Assembly: GCF_028368975.1 (NCBI RefSeq)
Contig: NZ_JAQNDM010000002.1
Span: 4,210,425-4,274,424, forward strand
Length of the DNA stretch: 64,000 nucleotides
Direction: 5' to 3'
DNA from: Stigmatella ashevillena
Lineage (GTDB): Bacteria; Myxococcota; Myxococcia; Myxococcales; Myxococcaceae
Shown: piece by piece, positions 8,110 to 16,191 of the stretch
How the letters are laid out: every line of letters starts with the position of its first letter
Numbering within the stretch: the stretch's first letter is position 1
Position numbers and translations under genes: made by a program
The notes under the pieces: generated by a model
Told to the model about the DNA's origin: nothing
Databases searched by the model: none
The model's input: the letters and a program-made list of their open reading frames with translations, nothing else

Positions 8110-10719
8110 ATGAGTGCCTCACCCCATCCGCCCAACCGCTTCGCCCTGGCCTACGCAGGACTGATGGTCCGCCGTCCGGGCATCATCCTGATTGTCATCC
8201 TCACGCTGCTCGCGGCCTCCGTCTGGGCCACGCTGAAGCTGACCATCAACTCCAACCAGCTCGACCTCATCTCCCAGGACCTGGACGAGGTGAAGGACGT
8301 CAAGCGCATCATCGACATGGTGGGCGGCAGTGGCCACTTCATGCTGGCGCTGCGCTCTTCGGACGAGGCCACGCTCAAGCGCGTCTCGGATGACCTGGCG
8401 CAGAGGATCCTCGCGGACAAGGAGCACGTCCGCTCCGTCAGCCACAAGCTGCCCGTCGAGTTCATTCAGCAGAACATGGTCCTCTTCGTGAAGACGGAGG
8501 ACCTGGCCGAGGGCAAGAAGCGCATCATGGCCTACCTGAAGGACCAGTTGCGCCGCAACAACCCCTTCTTCATCGAGCTGAAGAAGACCGAGCCGGTGAA
8601 GCTGGATCTCCAGGACCTGGTCGACAAGTACTCCAGCGTCGGCAAGCGGAGCATCCGCGACGACTACAACATCTCGCCCGATCGCAAGATGATCATGATG
8701 CTCATCAAGCCGATGTGGGACACCAACGAGATCGGCCAGACGAAGGCCTACGTCGACAAGCTGAACCGCGACCTGGCGCAGTACTCGGCCTCGAACGCCG
8801 CGGGCGTGAAGCTCGTGGAGGACTACGACTTGATGGGCGACGCGAAGACGGTCGCCTATGGCTACACCGGCTCCTACAAGACGTCGCTGGATGACTCGTA
8901 CGCCATCGACGAGTCGCTGACGCCTGTCGCCTTCATCGCCTTCGTGTCCATCCTGCTCATCACCATCGTGTTCTTCCGCAAGTGGGCCCCCACGCTCATC
9001 GTGGTGAGCGGCATGGTGATTGGCACGCTCATCACCCTGGGCTTTACCTACGCGACGGTGGGCGAGCTCAACATGATCACCAGCATCCTCGGTGGCATCC
9101 TGATGGGCTTCGGCATCGACTACGGCATCCACTTCGTGTTCCGCACGCGGCTGGAGCTGGGCGCGGGCAAGCCGTACGACGTGGCCATCCGGGATGCCAT
9201 CATCAACGCCGGCCGACCCGCGCTGGTGGCCGCGGTGGTGACCTCCGGCTCCTTCTTCGTGCTGATGGTGAGCGAGTTCCGGGGCTTCAGCCAGTTCGGC
9301 TTCCTGGCCGGCTGCGGCACGCTCATCCTGGGCTTCACCCTGTTCGCATGGAGCCCGGCGCTGCTCTCGCTCGCGGGCCGCCTCAACCCCGCCCTGCCCG
9401 CGAAGCTCATCGGCACCATGAAGCCCCCGGCGGCAAGCGGTGCCACGGGCAAGGAGATCCGCCTTCCACGCCCCGGCCTGATGCTGGGCATCAGCTCCGT
9501 CGTGGTCGCCCTGGTGTGCGCCGCCGCCGTGCCCTGGACCCAGGCAGAGCCTCCCTCCGGCAAGGAGCTCGGCTTCTTCGAGCGTCTCCAGTACGGCGTG
9601 CGCTTCAACTACAACACCCGCGCGCTCATGCCCGCGGGGCAGCCCTCGGTCCGCCTCCAGGATGAAATCAACGAGCGGTTCCAGATCTCCAGCGATCCCA
9701 TCGCCGTCTACACGAAGACGCTGGAGGAGACGAAGGAGGTCTACGACGAGCTGACGCTGAACCGTCAGAAGTACCCCTCCATCGATCAGGTGGTGAGTGT
9801 CTTCACCTTCGTGCCTCCCCCGGAGACGGCCAAGGCCAACGCCCAGATTCTCGAGGAGTGGCAAGAGGAGCTGAAGGACATCGACGTGGAGTCGCTGCCG
9901 CCGGAGATGCAGGAGAAGGCAGGCATCTTCATGAAGATGCTGGAGGCGCGGCCTTTCGATGTGGCGGGCGTGCCAGAGCTCTATGCCCAGCAGTTCCGCC
10001 ACCTGCCCACCTCGAAGGTGGAGAACCACGGATTCCTGACGTTCATCTACCCAGGCGTGGACCTGTGGGATGGCAAGCTCATGCTCCAGTTCGCCGACGA
10101 GACGAGCGTCATTCACACCGCCTCCGGCAAGGCGTTCCGCGCCTCGGGCTCCGCGCAGCTCTACGCGCGGCTGGCGCGCATCGTGCTGGCGGATGGCCGG
10201 TTGACGGTGCTCCTGGCCACGCTGTGGATCCTCGTGATGCACTTCGCCGACTTCCGCAGCGTGCCCCTGGCGCTCGCCTCCGTCATTCCCCTCACGGTGG
10301 GACTGGCGATGATGCTGGGGTTCATGTCGCTCTTTGATCTGCGGCTGAACTTCATGAACGTCATCATCCTGCCCATCCTCCTGGGCTTCGGGGTGAGCCA
10401 CGGCCTGTACCTGCTCCACCGCTTCCTGGAAGGCACTTCCCCGGTGGTAGCGCTGCGCAGCGTGGGCGCCGCGGTGGCCTCCTCCACGCTGACGGCGGTG
10501 GCGGGCTTCGGGGCCCTGCTGGCGGCCAGCCACAACGGCCTGCGGTCCATGGGACTGGTGGCGTGCATTGGCCTCATCACCACGCTGCTGGTGTCCTTCA
10601 CGGTGCTCGCCGCCGTGATGCAACTGCTGCATGACCGGCGTACGCGCAAGGCAGGAGGACAGACTCCGGGGGACTCCCTGCCTCCAGGGTCTGCCAAGGA
10701 TGAGACCCGGGCGGCCTGA
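8110..10719 (+). CDS. MMPL/RND family transporter (HpnN-like)
   Basis: An 869-residue inner-membrane transporter with the duplicated RND plan: one membrane helix (about 18-40), a periplasmic domain, five helices (about 273-440), then the same again (about 456-477, periplasmic domain, 700-840). The first half carries GFGIDYGIHF at about 334-343, the expected acidic proton-relay position. The equivalent site in the second half reads GFGVSHGLYL and lacks the Asp-Tyr pair. The family exports lipids such as hopanoids. It sits 78 bases after the Gcr-like gene and in line with the MlaC-like gene, so the three are probably one functional unit. The substrate is unknown. Confidence 0.8.
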   Translation: MSASPHPPNRFALAYAGLMVRRPGIILIVILTLLAASVWATLKLTINSNQLDLISQDLDEVKDVKRIIDMVGGSGHFMLALRSSDEATLKRVSDDLAQRILADKEHVRSVSHKLPVEFIQQNMVLFVKTEDLAEGKKRIMAYLKDQLRRNNPFFIELKKTEPVKLDLQDLVDKYSSVGKRSIRDDYNISPDRKMIMMLIKPMWDTNEIGQTKAYVDKLNRDLAQYSASNAAGVKLVEDYDLMGDAKTVAYGYTGSYKTSLDDSYAIDESLTPVAFIAFVSILLITIVFFRKWAPTLIVVSGMVIGTLITLGFTYATVGELNMITSILGGILMGFGIDYGIHFVFRTRLELGAGKPYDVAIRDAIINAGRPALVAAVVTSGSFFVLMVSEFRGFSQFGFLAGCGTLILGFTLFAWSPALLSLAGRLNPALPAKLIGTMKPPAASGATGKEIRLPRPGLMLGISSVVVALVCAAAVPWTQAEPPSGKELGFFERLQYGVRFNYNTRALMPAGQPSVRLQDEINERFQISSDPIAVYTKTLEETKEVYDELTLNRQKYPSIDQVVSVFTFVPPPETAKANAQILEEWQEELKDIDVESLPPEMQEKAGIFMKMLEARPFDVAGVPELYAQQFRHLPTSKVENHGFLTFIYPGVDLWDGKLMLQFADETSVIHTASGKAFRASGSAQLYARLARIVLADGRLTVLLATLWILVMHFADFRSVPLALASVIPLTVGLAMMLGFMSLFDLRLNFMNVIILPILLGFGVSHGLYLLHRFLEGTSPVVALRSVGAAVASSTLTAVAGFGALLAASHNGLRSMGLVACIGLITTLLVSFTVLAAVMQLLHDRRTRKAGGQTPGDSLPPGSAKDETRAA

Positions 10720-10802
10720 GCCCCCGGAAGTTCCCCCACGGGACAGGGGGGAGTTGTGAACGGAGGCCCCACCGTGCGCGGTGGGGCTGGGAGAGGGACC
10801 AC

Positions 10803-11402
10803 ATGACGACGAAGCGAATCGCGCTCACGCTGGGGCTGGGCCTGCTGGCGGGCTGCTCCGCGGTGAAGAAGAGCACCATCCGTCCGGACTATGAGCAGGT
10901 GGACAAGCTGCGCGTGAAGCGGCTGGCGGTGGTGACGCAGCCGCTGCCGGATGGCCAGCAAGCGGTGGGTGATTTGTGGAGCCTCATCGCCCGCCAATAC
11001 GTCAACCAGAACCGTGACTTCCTGGTGAAGGAGCACGCCGCCACGCCCGGCCCACTGGATGACGCGGGCATCCAGGCCCTGTGCGTCAACGGCATCGAGG
11101 GCGTGCTCTGGTTGCACCCACAGGTGAAACGCACCCAGAGCGGGGCGGAGGCGGCCGTCCAGGCCCGGCTGGTGCGCTGCGGCGACGGCGAGGATGTCTG
11201 GAGCGCCGAGGCCGGCGGCAGCTGGGAGTCCCAGGATCCGAAGTTCCGCGAGCGCACCGAGCAGTACGTCTCGCAGTTCGGGCCCAGCGTGGAGCCCTAC
11301 GTCGTTCCCTCCTACAAGCTGCTCATGGCCACGCTCAACACGCTGCCCAACCCCCAGCTCACCGAGCAGGACATCGACGAGAAGATCGAGCTGGGAGAGT
11401 AG
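10803..11402 (+). CDS. lipoprotein of the MXAN_6521/LA_1396 type, function unknown
   Basis: A 199-residue lipoprotein: signal sequence with lipobox LAGC and lipidated Cys18. The mature protein begins with a segment on VKRLAVVTQPLPD, then helix-rich sequence with two further Cys residues (CVNGIEG and VRCGDGED), and ends in an acidic tail. I recognise the pattern as a lipoprotein family annotated from Myxococcus and Leptospira; no function is known. It follows the RND gene and precedes the MgtC gene by 6 bases, so it may be co-transcribed with the envelope block. Confidence 0.6.
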   Translation: MTTKRIALTLGLGLLAGCSAVKKSTIRPDYEQVDKLRVKRLAVVTQPLPDGQQAVGDLWSLIARQYVNQNRDFLVKEHAATPGPLDDAGIQALCVNGIEGVLWLHPQVKRTQSGAEAAVQARLVRCGDGEDVWSAEAGGSWESQDPKFRERTEQYVSQFGPSVEPYVVPSYKLLMATLNTLPNPQLTEQDIDEKIELGE

Positions 11403-11408
11403 CCCTTC

Positions 11409-11912
11409 ATGGAAGAGCACACCGTCGTGCTGCGGCTCGGGCTGTCGGTGCTGCTCGGGGGGCTGCTGGGCCTGGAGCGGGAGATGAGCGGTCAAAGCGC
11501 GGGCCTCCGGACGCACCTCCTCGTGAGTCTGGGCGCCTGTCTCTTCACCCTCTCCAGCATCGCCGCGACACACTCACTGCCGGAGTTTCCTTCGAACGCG
11601 GATGCGGACATCACCCGCATCGCCAGCCAGGTGGTGGTGGGCATCGGCTTCCTGGGAGGAGGCGCCATCCTGCGCCATGGAGACTCCATCAAAGGGCTCA
11701 CCACCGCCGCCAATCTCTGGCTCACCGCCTCGGTGGGCATGGCCACAGGGATGGGCTTCTTCCTGGGCGCGCTCATCACCGTGGCGTTGGCCCTGCTCGC
11801 GCTCGCGGGCCTGCGCCCGCTGGAGCGCTCCCTGCGGCACCGCCGTCAGCGCACGCGCCGGCCCGGAGTGGACGACGACGGCGAAGAATCTCCTCGAACG
11901 CCCCCGGAGTGA
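11409..11912 (+). CDS. MgtC/SapB family membrane protein
   Basis: A 167-residue membrane protein with about four helices. It shows the MgtC N-domain signature: LLGGLLGLERE, AGLRTHLLVSLGACLF, then IGFLGGGAILRHGDSIKGLTTAANLW. In Salmonella MgtC modulates F-type ATP synthase and adaptation to low Mg; other members have unknown roles. The C-terminal ACT-like domain of true MgtC is missing, so this is the short SapB-type form, with an Arg-rich tail. It follows the lipoprotein gene by 6 bases. Confidence 0.82.
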   Translation: MEEHTVVLRLGLSVLLGGLLGLEREMSGQSAGLRTHLLVSLGACLFTLSSIAATHSLPEFPSNADADITRIASQVVVGIGFLGGGAILRHGDSIKGLTTAANLWLTASVGMATGMGFFLGALITVALALLALAGLRPLERSLRHRRQRTRRPGVDDDGEESPRTPPE

Positions 11913-12256
11913 ACGCGCTCACAATGTCTCGCCAGCCTCGACAATTCCTCCCTAATAGGAAGGTTGGATCCAGATCAGCGGGTCGTTGACGCAAAAAAAA
12001 GACGGCATTAACCTGTGTTTGGGTTTCACCAGCCGATCTCACTGGGACGAGAGCAGGTTCGCTCGGGCGTCCGAGATCAAAAACCTCAAAGGCCATCCGC
12101 GGACAGGGCGCTGGCAGCAAGTCAGCCGCCCTTCTCCCGCACCTTGCCGGTCCCACGGACCGGCACGCTCCCAACTGTTTCCTGGCCCCGTGCGGTGCGA
12201 GGGCCAGCACGGGACTTGTCCCGTGACGTGTTCACCGTTGCAGGGGGTCATGCGTC
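11913..12256 (+). promoter_or_regulatory. gene-free region with structured leader before the ABC ATPase gene
   Basis: This 344-base stretch holds no convincing gene. A possible promoter is TTGACG (11986-11991), a 17-base spacer containing an A8 run, then TAACCT (12009-12014). Three hairpins lie downstream: GCCGGTCC-CAC-GGACCGGC (12146-12164), CTGGCCC...GGGCCAG (12182-12207) and the contiguous CACGGGAC-TT-GTCCCGTG (12208-12225), the last ending 31 bases before the ATG. No T-run follows any of them, so they look like leader structure or protein-binding sites rather than simple terminators. Confidence 0.4.
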
Positions 12257-12982
12257 ATGATCGAGGCCAAGGAGCTGACCAAGAACTACCCGTCGTCCAC
12301 CGCGGTTCGTGGAGTGAGCCTCCACGTCCGTCCCGGTGAAGTGGTGGGTGTGGTGGGCCCCCATGGGGCGGGAAAGACCACGCTTCTGCGGATGCTGGCC
12401 GGGCTGCTGGCCCCTTCTTCGGGAGAGGCCAACGTGGCGGGCGTGAGCACCGCGACGCAGCCCTTCCGCATCAAGAGCCGGGTGGGCTTCGTCTCCGGAG
12501 ACGTGCCCCTGCCGCCCCACCCCACGCCGCGCGAGTTGCTCATCCAGCAGGGCCAGCTCCAAGGCCTGACCGAGGAGGTGCTGGAGCGCCGCATGGAGGA
12601 TCTGATCAACACCTTCGAGATGGAACGCTTCGCGGCGCTCCCCTGCGCGACCCTGACGGCCGAGCAGCGGCAGCGGACCAACCTGGCCTGCGCCTTCATG
12701 AAGGATCCGGCGGTGCTCATCCTGGATGAGCCCACGCTCTCGCTGGACATGCTCAGCGCCCGCTTCCTGCACATCACCATCCGCGCGGCACGAGAGGCAG
12801 GCCTGTCCGTGCTGCTCTCCACGAGCGCGCTGGGGGACGCCGAGTCGCTGTGTGACCGGGTGGTCCTGCTCCACCGGGGCACGGTGCTGGACCAGGGCAC
12901 CATCCCCGAGGTGTGCGGCCACATCGGGGTGCGCTCCCTCTCGGACGCCTTCCTCTGGCACCTGCCCCAACTGTCCGCCTGA
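12257..12982 (+). CDS. orphan ABC transporter ATP-binding protein with degenerate motifs
   Basis: A 241-residue ABC ATPase of the NatA/ABC-2 type. Walker A is GPHGAGKTT (residues 34-42, His replacing the usual Asn) and Walker B is VLILDEP (153-159). The signature motif is LTAEQ in place of LSGGQ (133-137), the Q-loop region reads FVSGD with no Gln, and the H-loop reads STSALGDAE with Ser in place of the switch His. Lack of both the signature Gly residues and the switch His predicts weak or no ATP hydrolysis. No permease gene adjoins it. A ribosome site GGGGG lies 9 bases before the ATG. A regulatory or non-transport role is possible. Confidence 0.75.
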   Translation: MIEAKELTKNYPSSTAVRGVSLHVRPGEVVGVVGPHGAGKTTLLRMLAGLLAPSSGEANVAGVSTATQPFRIKSRVGFVSGDVPLPPHPTPRELLIQQGQLQGLTEEVLERRMEDLINTFEMERFAALPCATLTAEQRQRTNLACAFMKDPAVLILDEPTLSLDMLSARFLHITIRAAREAGLSVLLSTSALGDAESLCDRVVLLHRGTVLDQGTIPEVCGHIGVRSLSDAFLWHLPQLSA

Positions 12983-13079
12983 ACTCATCCTCCCCGCCCC
13001 GGAGGGCTGCTCGGCGGAGAACACCGCGACAACACGCCGCAGGGACGGCCGAGGGCACCCCGTTAGAGTGCCCTCCGCC

Positions 13080-13970
13080 ATGTGGAAGCCCTGCCTCGCC
13101 CTTGCCGCCGCCACGCTCCTGCTGATGCCCGTGCCAGCGGCGGCTTGCGCCACGTGCGCCTGTGGCGATCCGACCCTCACCTCCATGGGCACGGAGCAGC
13201 CCTTCGCCGGGCGGCTGCGGCTGGCCACCACGATGAGGGCCTGGGGGCTCACCTCCGGCGCCACGCAGGACACCGCCGTGTCCCTGCGGGAGCTGCGCAT
13301 GGATGTGTCGGCGGCCTACGTGCCCCTGCCCTGGCTCACCCTGGCGGTGGCGATGCCGCTCCAGACCCGGACGGTGCGAGAGGTCAGCCTGGCGCAAGAG
13401 CAGGGCTGGGGATTCGGGGACCTGGAGGTCAGCGCCCGGGCCACCCTCTTCCGCGACCGGGGCTTTGCCGCCAACCACCTCCTGAGCGTCCTGGCGGGTG
13501 CCGAGCTGCCCACCGCCCGGACATTAAAGGATGGGCAGGGCCGCCCCCTGTCGCTGGATGCCCAACTCGGCAGCGGCTCCGTGGACCCCTTCGCGGGGCT
13601 GGCCTACACGGGCTTCCAGGACGAGTGGTCCTTCCTCGCCAGCGTGACAGGCTACCTGCCCACCCGGGGACGCGAGGACTTCCGCGGCGGCGCCTCGCTG
13701 CGCACCACGCTGGCCGCCCAGTACCAGCCCCAGGCCCGGTGGGCCCTGCGCCTGGCGGCGGACACGCGCCTGGAAGGCACCAGCGACACCCTCGGCGTGC
13801 CCGAGCCCGAGGGCAGCGGCTTCATCGGCTTCCTCTCCCCCGATGTGCTCTTCAGCCCTACCCAGGACATGGTCCTCCAGGCGGGGGTGCGCGTGCCCGT
13901 TCTCAACCTCCTCTCGGGTTACGTCCGCCAGGCGCCCATCTTCCAAGCCGCGCTCGTCTATGATCTCTGA
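13080..13970 (+). CDS. outer-membrane beta-barrel protein with Cys-rich mature N terminus
   Basis: A 296-residue exported protein: signal peptide ending PAAA, then a CATCACGDP motif at the mature N terminus (three Cys in CxxCxC). The rest alternates short amphipathic strands (LRLATTMRAWGL, WLTLAVAMPL, ALRLAADTRLEG) and ends in a terminal strand FQAALVYDL, typical of an outer-membrane barrel. Proteins of this form are often annotated as transporters of the MetA-pathway/phenol type. The Cys cluster suggests metal binding. It lies just upstream of the iron-regulated heme operon but ends in a hairpin and has no Fur site of its own that I can see. Confidence 0.6.
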   Translation: MWKPCLALAAATLLLMPVPAAACATCACGDPTLTSMGTEQPFAGRLRLATTMRAWGLTSGATQDTAVSLRELRMDVSAAYVPLPWLTLAVAMPLQTRTVREVSLAQEQGWGFGDLEVSARATLFRDRGFAANHLLSVLAGAELPTARTLKDGQGRPLSLDAQLGSGSVDPFAGLAYTGFQDEWSFLASVTGYLPTRGREDFRGGASLRTTLAAQYQPQARWALRLAADTRLEGTSDTLGVPEPEGSGFIGFLSPDVLFSPTQDMVLQAGVRVPVLNLLSGYVRQAPIFQAALVYDL

Positions 13971-13981
13971 CGCCTGACCCC

Positions 13982-14007
13982 GGGCCCTCCCCCTGGGGGG
14001 AGAGCCC
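13982..14007 (+). terminator. GC-rich hairpin after the outer-membrane protein gene
   Basis: GGGC (13982-13985) and CTCCCCC (13987-13993) pair with GGGGGAG and GCCC (14004-14007) around a one-to-two-base loop, 11 bases after the stop codon. No T-run follows, so termination is only probable. Confidence 0.35.
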
Positions 14008-14141
14008 CTCAAGTGACGTCGAGTGCACAGTTCCCCTCCCTGGAGGGCGAGAGACAGCACCGGGACTTCACGTTCTGAATGCTTTCGGCGGCCACCTTCT
14101 CCCCGGATCCTCCGGCGCGGCGGAAGGCGGTGTCCTGAAGG

Positions 14142-14170
14142 TTGACTTTGATAATGACTATCAATACCGT
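14142..14170 (+). promoter_or_regulatory. Fur-controlled promoter of the heme-uptake operon
   Basis: TTGACT (14142-14147) is a good -35. The 17-base spacer (14148-14164) is itself a palindrome, TTGATA-ATGAC-TATCAA, which closely resembles the Fur box (GATAATGATAATCATTATC). A weak -10, TACCGT, follows at 14165-14170. Fur bound with Fe(II) would sit squarely between -35 and -10 and block RNA polymerase. The TonB receptor ATG is about 76 bases downstream. Confidence 0.75.
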
Positions 14171-14245
14171 CCGCGCACTTTCGCAGCCGGGAATTGAGCG
14201 CCCTCCCTCCGGAGGGCCCACCGGCCCAGTGCCGGAGGACGGGGC

Positions 14246-16165
14246 ATGTCCGGGTGGTGGAGTTTCCTCATCGCGCTGTGCGCTCTGCCGGGGGTGGCCT
14301 GGAGCCAGGAGCCCCTTGAGGCCGACGCCGCCGAGGAGCCCGTGGCCCAAACGGTGGTGACGGCCTCTCGCAGCCCGGAGCGGCTGGACAACACGCCGGT
14401 GGCCACCGAGGTGATTACCCGGGCGGAGATCGTCGCCACCGGGGCACGGGATGCCGCGGAGCTGCTCGCCGCCCACCCGGGCCTGGAGGTGGCCTCCACG
14501 TTCGCGGGCTCGAACCTGCGCATTCAGGGGCTCGGCTCCGAATACGCCCTGGTGCTCGTGGATGGGGAGCGCGTCACCGGCCGGGTGAACGGGGCCATCG
14601 ACCTGACACGGCTCTCCATGGAGGACATCGAGCAGGTGGAGATCGTCAAGGGCCCCTCCTCGGTGCTCTATGGAAGCGACGCCGTGGCCGGAGTGGTGAA
14701 CTTCATCACCCGCAAGGCCCGGAAGCCGCTGGGGGCAGACCTCCGCCTCTCCTATGGGAGCCTTCAGTGGCTCGACCTGGACGCCACGGCGGAGGCACGG
14801 CGGGAGGACTGGGGGCTGAGGGTGAGCGGCGGTGTCCAGCGCCGGGATGCCTATGATTTGGAGCCCTTGGACATCAGCACCACGGGCAGCAGCCTCTCGG
14901 GCTTCAACGTGTCCGCGCGAGGAGACCTGAAGCGCGAGGGTCCGCTGGAGCTGTCGAGCACGGTGTCCTACGAGCGGCGCGTCCAGCGGGGCGTGGACCT
15001 GGGGGCCACCGGGGCCATCTTCGATCGCGCCAGCCGGGACGACGAGCTCACCGTGCGGCTGTCCCCCGCGTGGCACCTGAGCGACGCGGTGACGCTGCGC
15101 ACGGATGGGCACTACACGGGCTTCAAGCGGCGCTATGTGAACGATCAGCGCCAGGCCTCGGCGCTCGACACGGTGGAGGACACGCGCGACCAGCTCGCCC
15201 GGCTCGGCGGCCATCTCGACGCGCGCCTGGGAGAGCGACATGCGCTCGTCGCCGGGGTGGAGCTGCTCGGCGAGCACCTCGCCTCGGGCCGTCTGGACGA
15301 CAAGAGTGGCGAGCGGGGACGCATCTCCCTCTATGCCCAGGACAGCTGGACGGTGGTGTCCCAGCCGAACCTGGCGCTCGTGCCCGGCATACGCCTGGAT
15401 GTGGATTCCCAGTTCGGCCCGGCCGTGACGCCGCGGCTGGCGCTCCGGGTGGACCCGCTGTCCGCGCTCACGCTCCGGGCCAGCTACGGCTGGGGCCTGC
15501 GCGCGCCCAGCTTCCAGGAGCTGCTGCTCGACTTCGAGAACCCCGCCGTTGGCTACACCGTGCGGGGCAACCCGGACCTGAAACCGGAGCGCTCTCGCAG
15601 CGTGACCGTGTCCGCGGAAGTCCGGCCCGCCAGCGCCACGCTGCTCTGGCTGAACCTCTTCCAGCATTCGCTGCGGGACATGATCTCCTACACCCTCCAG
15701 CAGGATCCCGAGGGGATGCGCTTCGTCTACGCCAACTTGGACCGGGCGAGCATGCGCGGGGGCGAGGTGGGCGTGCGCCAGAAGCTGCCCGGCAGCGTGC
15801 AGTTGGAGCTGGGCTACACGCTCACCGACGGACGCAACCGCGAGACGGATGAGCCGCTGGAGGGCCAGGCGCGCCACCGCCTCACGGGCCAGGTGACGTG
15901 GCGCTTCCGGCCCTGGGGACTGGAGACGTGGGTGCGCGGTGCGCTCGTGGGCTCGCGTCCGTTCTACCCGGACACCGATGGCGACGGGGTGGCCGACCCC
16001 TACCGCTCCAAGTCCTACGTCACGCTGGATGCCCGCATCTCCAAGCAATTGCCCGCGGGCCTGCGCCTCTTCATCGCGGGCTCCAACCTGCTGGATGAGG
16101 GCAACACGACGGACCTGCCCATTCCTCCTCGCCTCCTCCAGGCCGGACTCTCGGCCCAGTTCTGA
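14246..16165 (+). CDS. TonB-dependent heme/hemoglobin receptor (HmuR/HemR type)
   Basis: A 639-residue outer-membrane receptor. A signal peptide ends near residue 20 (PGVAWS). A TonB-box-like segment (TVVTASRSPERL) opens the plug domain (about 35-155), which contains LRIQGLGSEYALVLVDGERV and VEIVKGPSSVLYGSDAVAGVVNF. The barrel follows, with the family hinge region WGLRAPSFQELL and NPDLKPERS, and ends in the usual terminal Phe. First gene of the operon behind the Fur box, followed by HmuY-, HmuS-, HmuT-, HmuU- and HmuV-type genes, which makes heme the likely ligand. A His in the FRAP/NPNL-type region was not mapped. Confidence 0.85.
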   Translation: MSGWWSFLIALCALPGVAWSQEPLEADAAEEPVAQTVVTASRSPERLDNTPVATEVITRAEIVATGARDAAELLAAHPGLEVASTFAGSNLRIQGLGSEYALVLVDGERVTGRVNGAIDLTRLSMEDIEQVEIVKGPSSVLYGSDAVAGVVNFITRKARKPLGADLRLSYGSLQWLDLDATAEARREDWGLRVSGGVQRRDAYDLEPLDISTTGSSLSGFNVSARGDLKREGPLELSSTVSYERRVQRGVDLGATGAIFDRASRDDELTVRLSPAWHLSDAVTLRTDGHYTGFKRRYVNDQRQASALDTVEDTRDQLARLGGHLDARLGERHALVAGVELLGEHLASGRLDDKSGERGRISLYAQDSWTVVSQPNLALVPGIRLDVDSQFGPAVTPRLALRVDPLSALTLRASYGWGLRAPSFQELLLDFENPAVGYTVRGNPDLKPERSRSVTVSAEVRPASATLLWLNLFQHSLRDMISYTLQQDPEGMRFVYANLDRASMRGGEVGVRQKLPGSVQLELGYTLTDGRNRETDEPLEGQARHRLTGQVTWRFRPWGLETWVRGALVGSRPFYPDTDGDGVADPYRSKSYVTLDARISKQLPAGLRLFIAGSNLLDEGNTTDLPIPPRLLQAGLSAQF

Positions 16166-16191
16166 CTTCCATCACCCCACAGGACCTTCGC

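Noticed and set aside
8119-10632. An 837-residue minus-strand frame opposite the RND gene
   Set aside because: His/Arg/Glu-rich shadow of a recognised transporter gene.
11986-12251. Small plus- and minus-strand ORFs in the gap before the ABC ATPase
   Set aside because: They have no ribosome sites, no recognisable motifs, and overlap the hairpin cluster.
14009-16048. A 679-residue frame on the minus strand opposite the TonB receptor
   Set aside because: It is a GC-driven shadow: composition is His/Arg/Gln-rich and the plus strand encodes a clear receptor.
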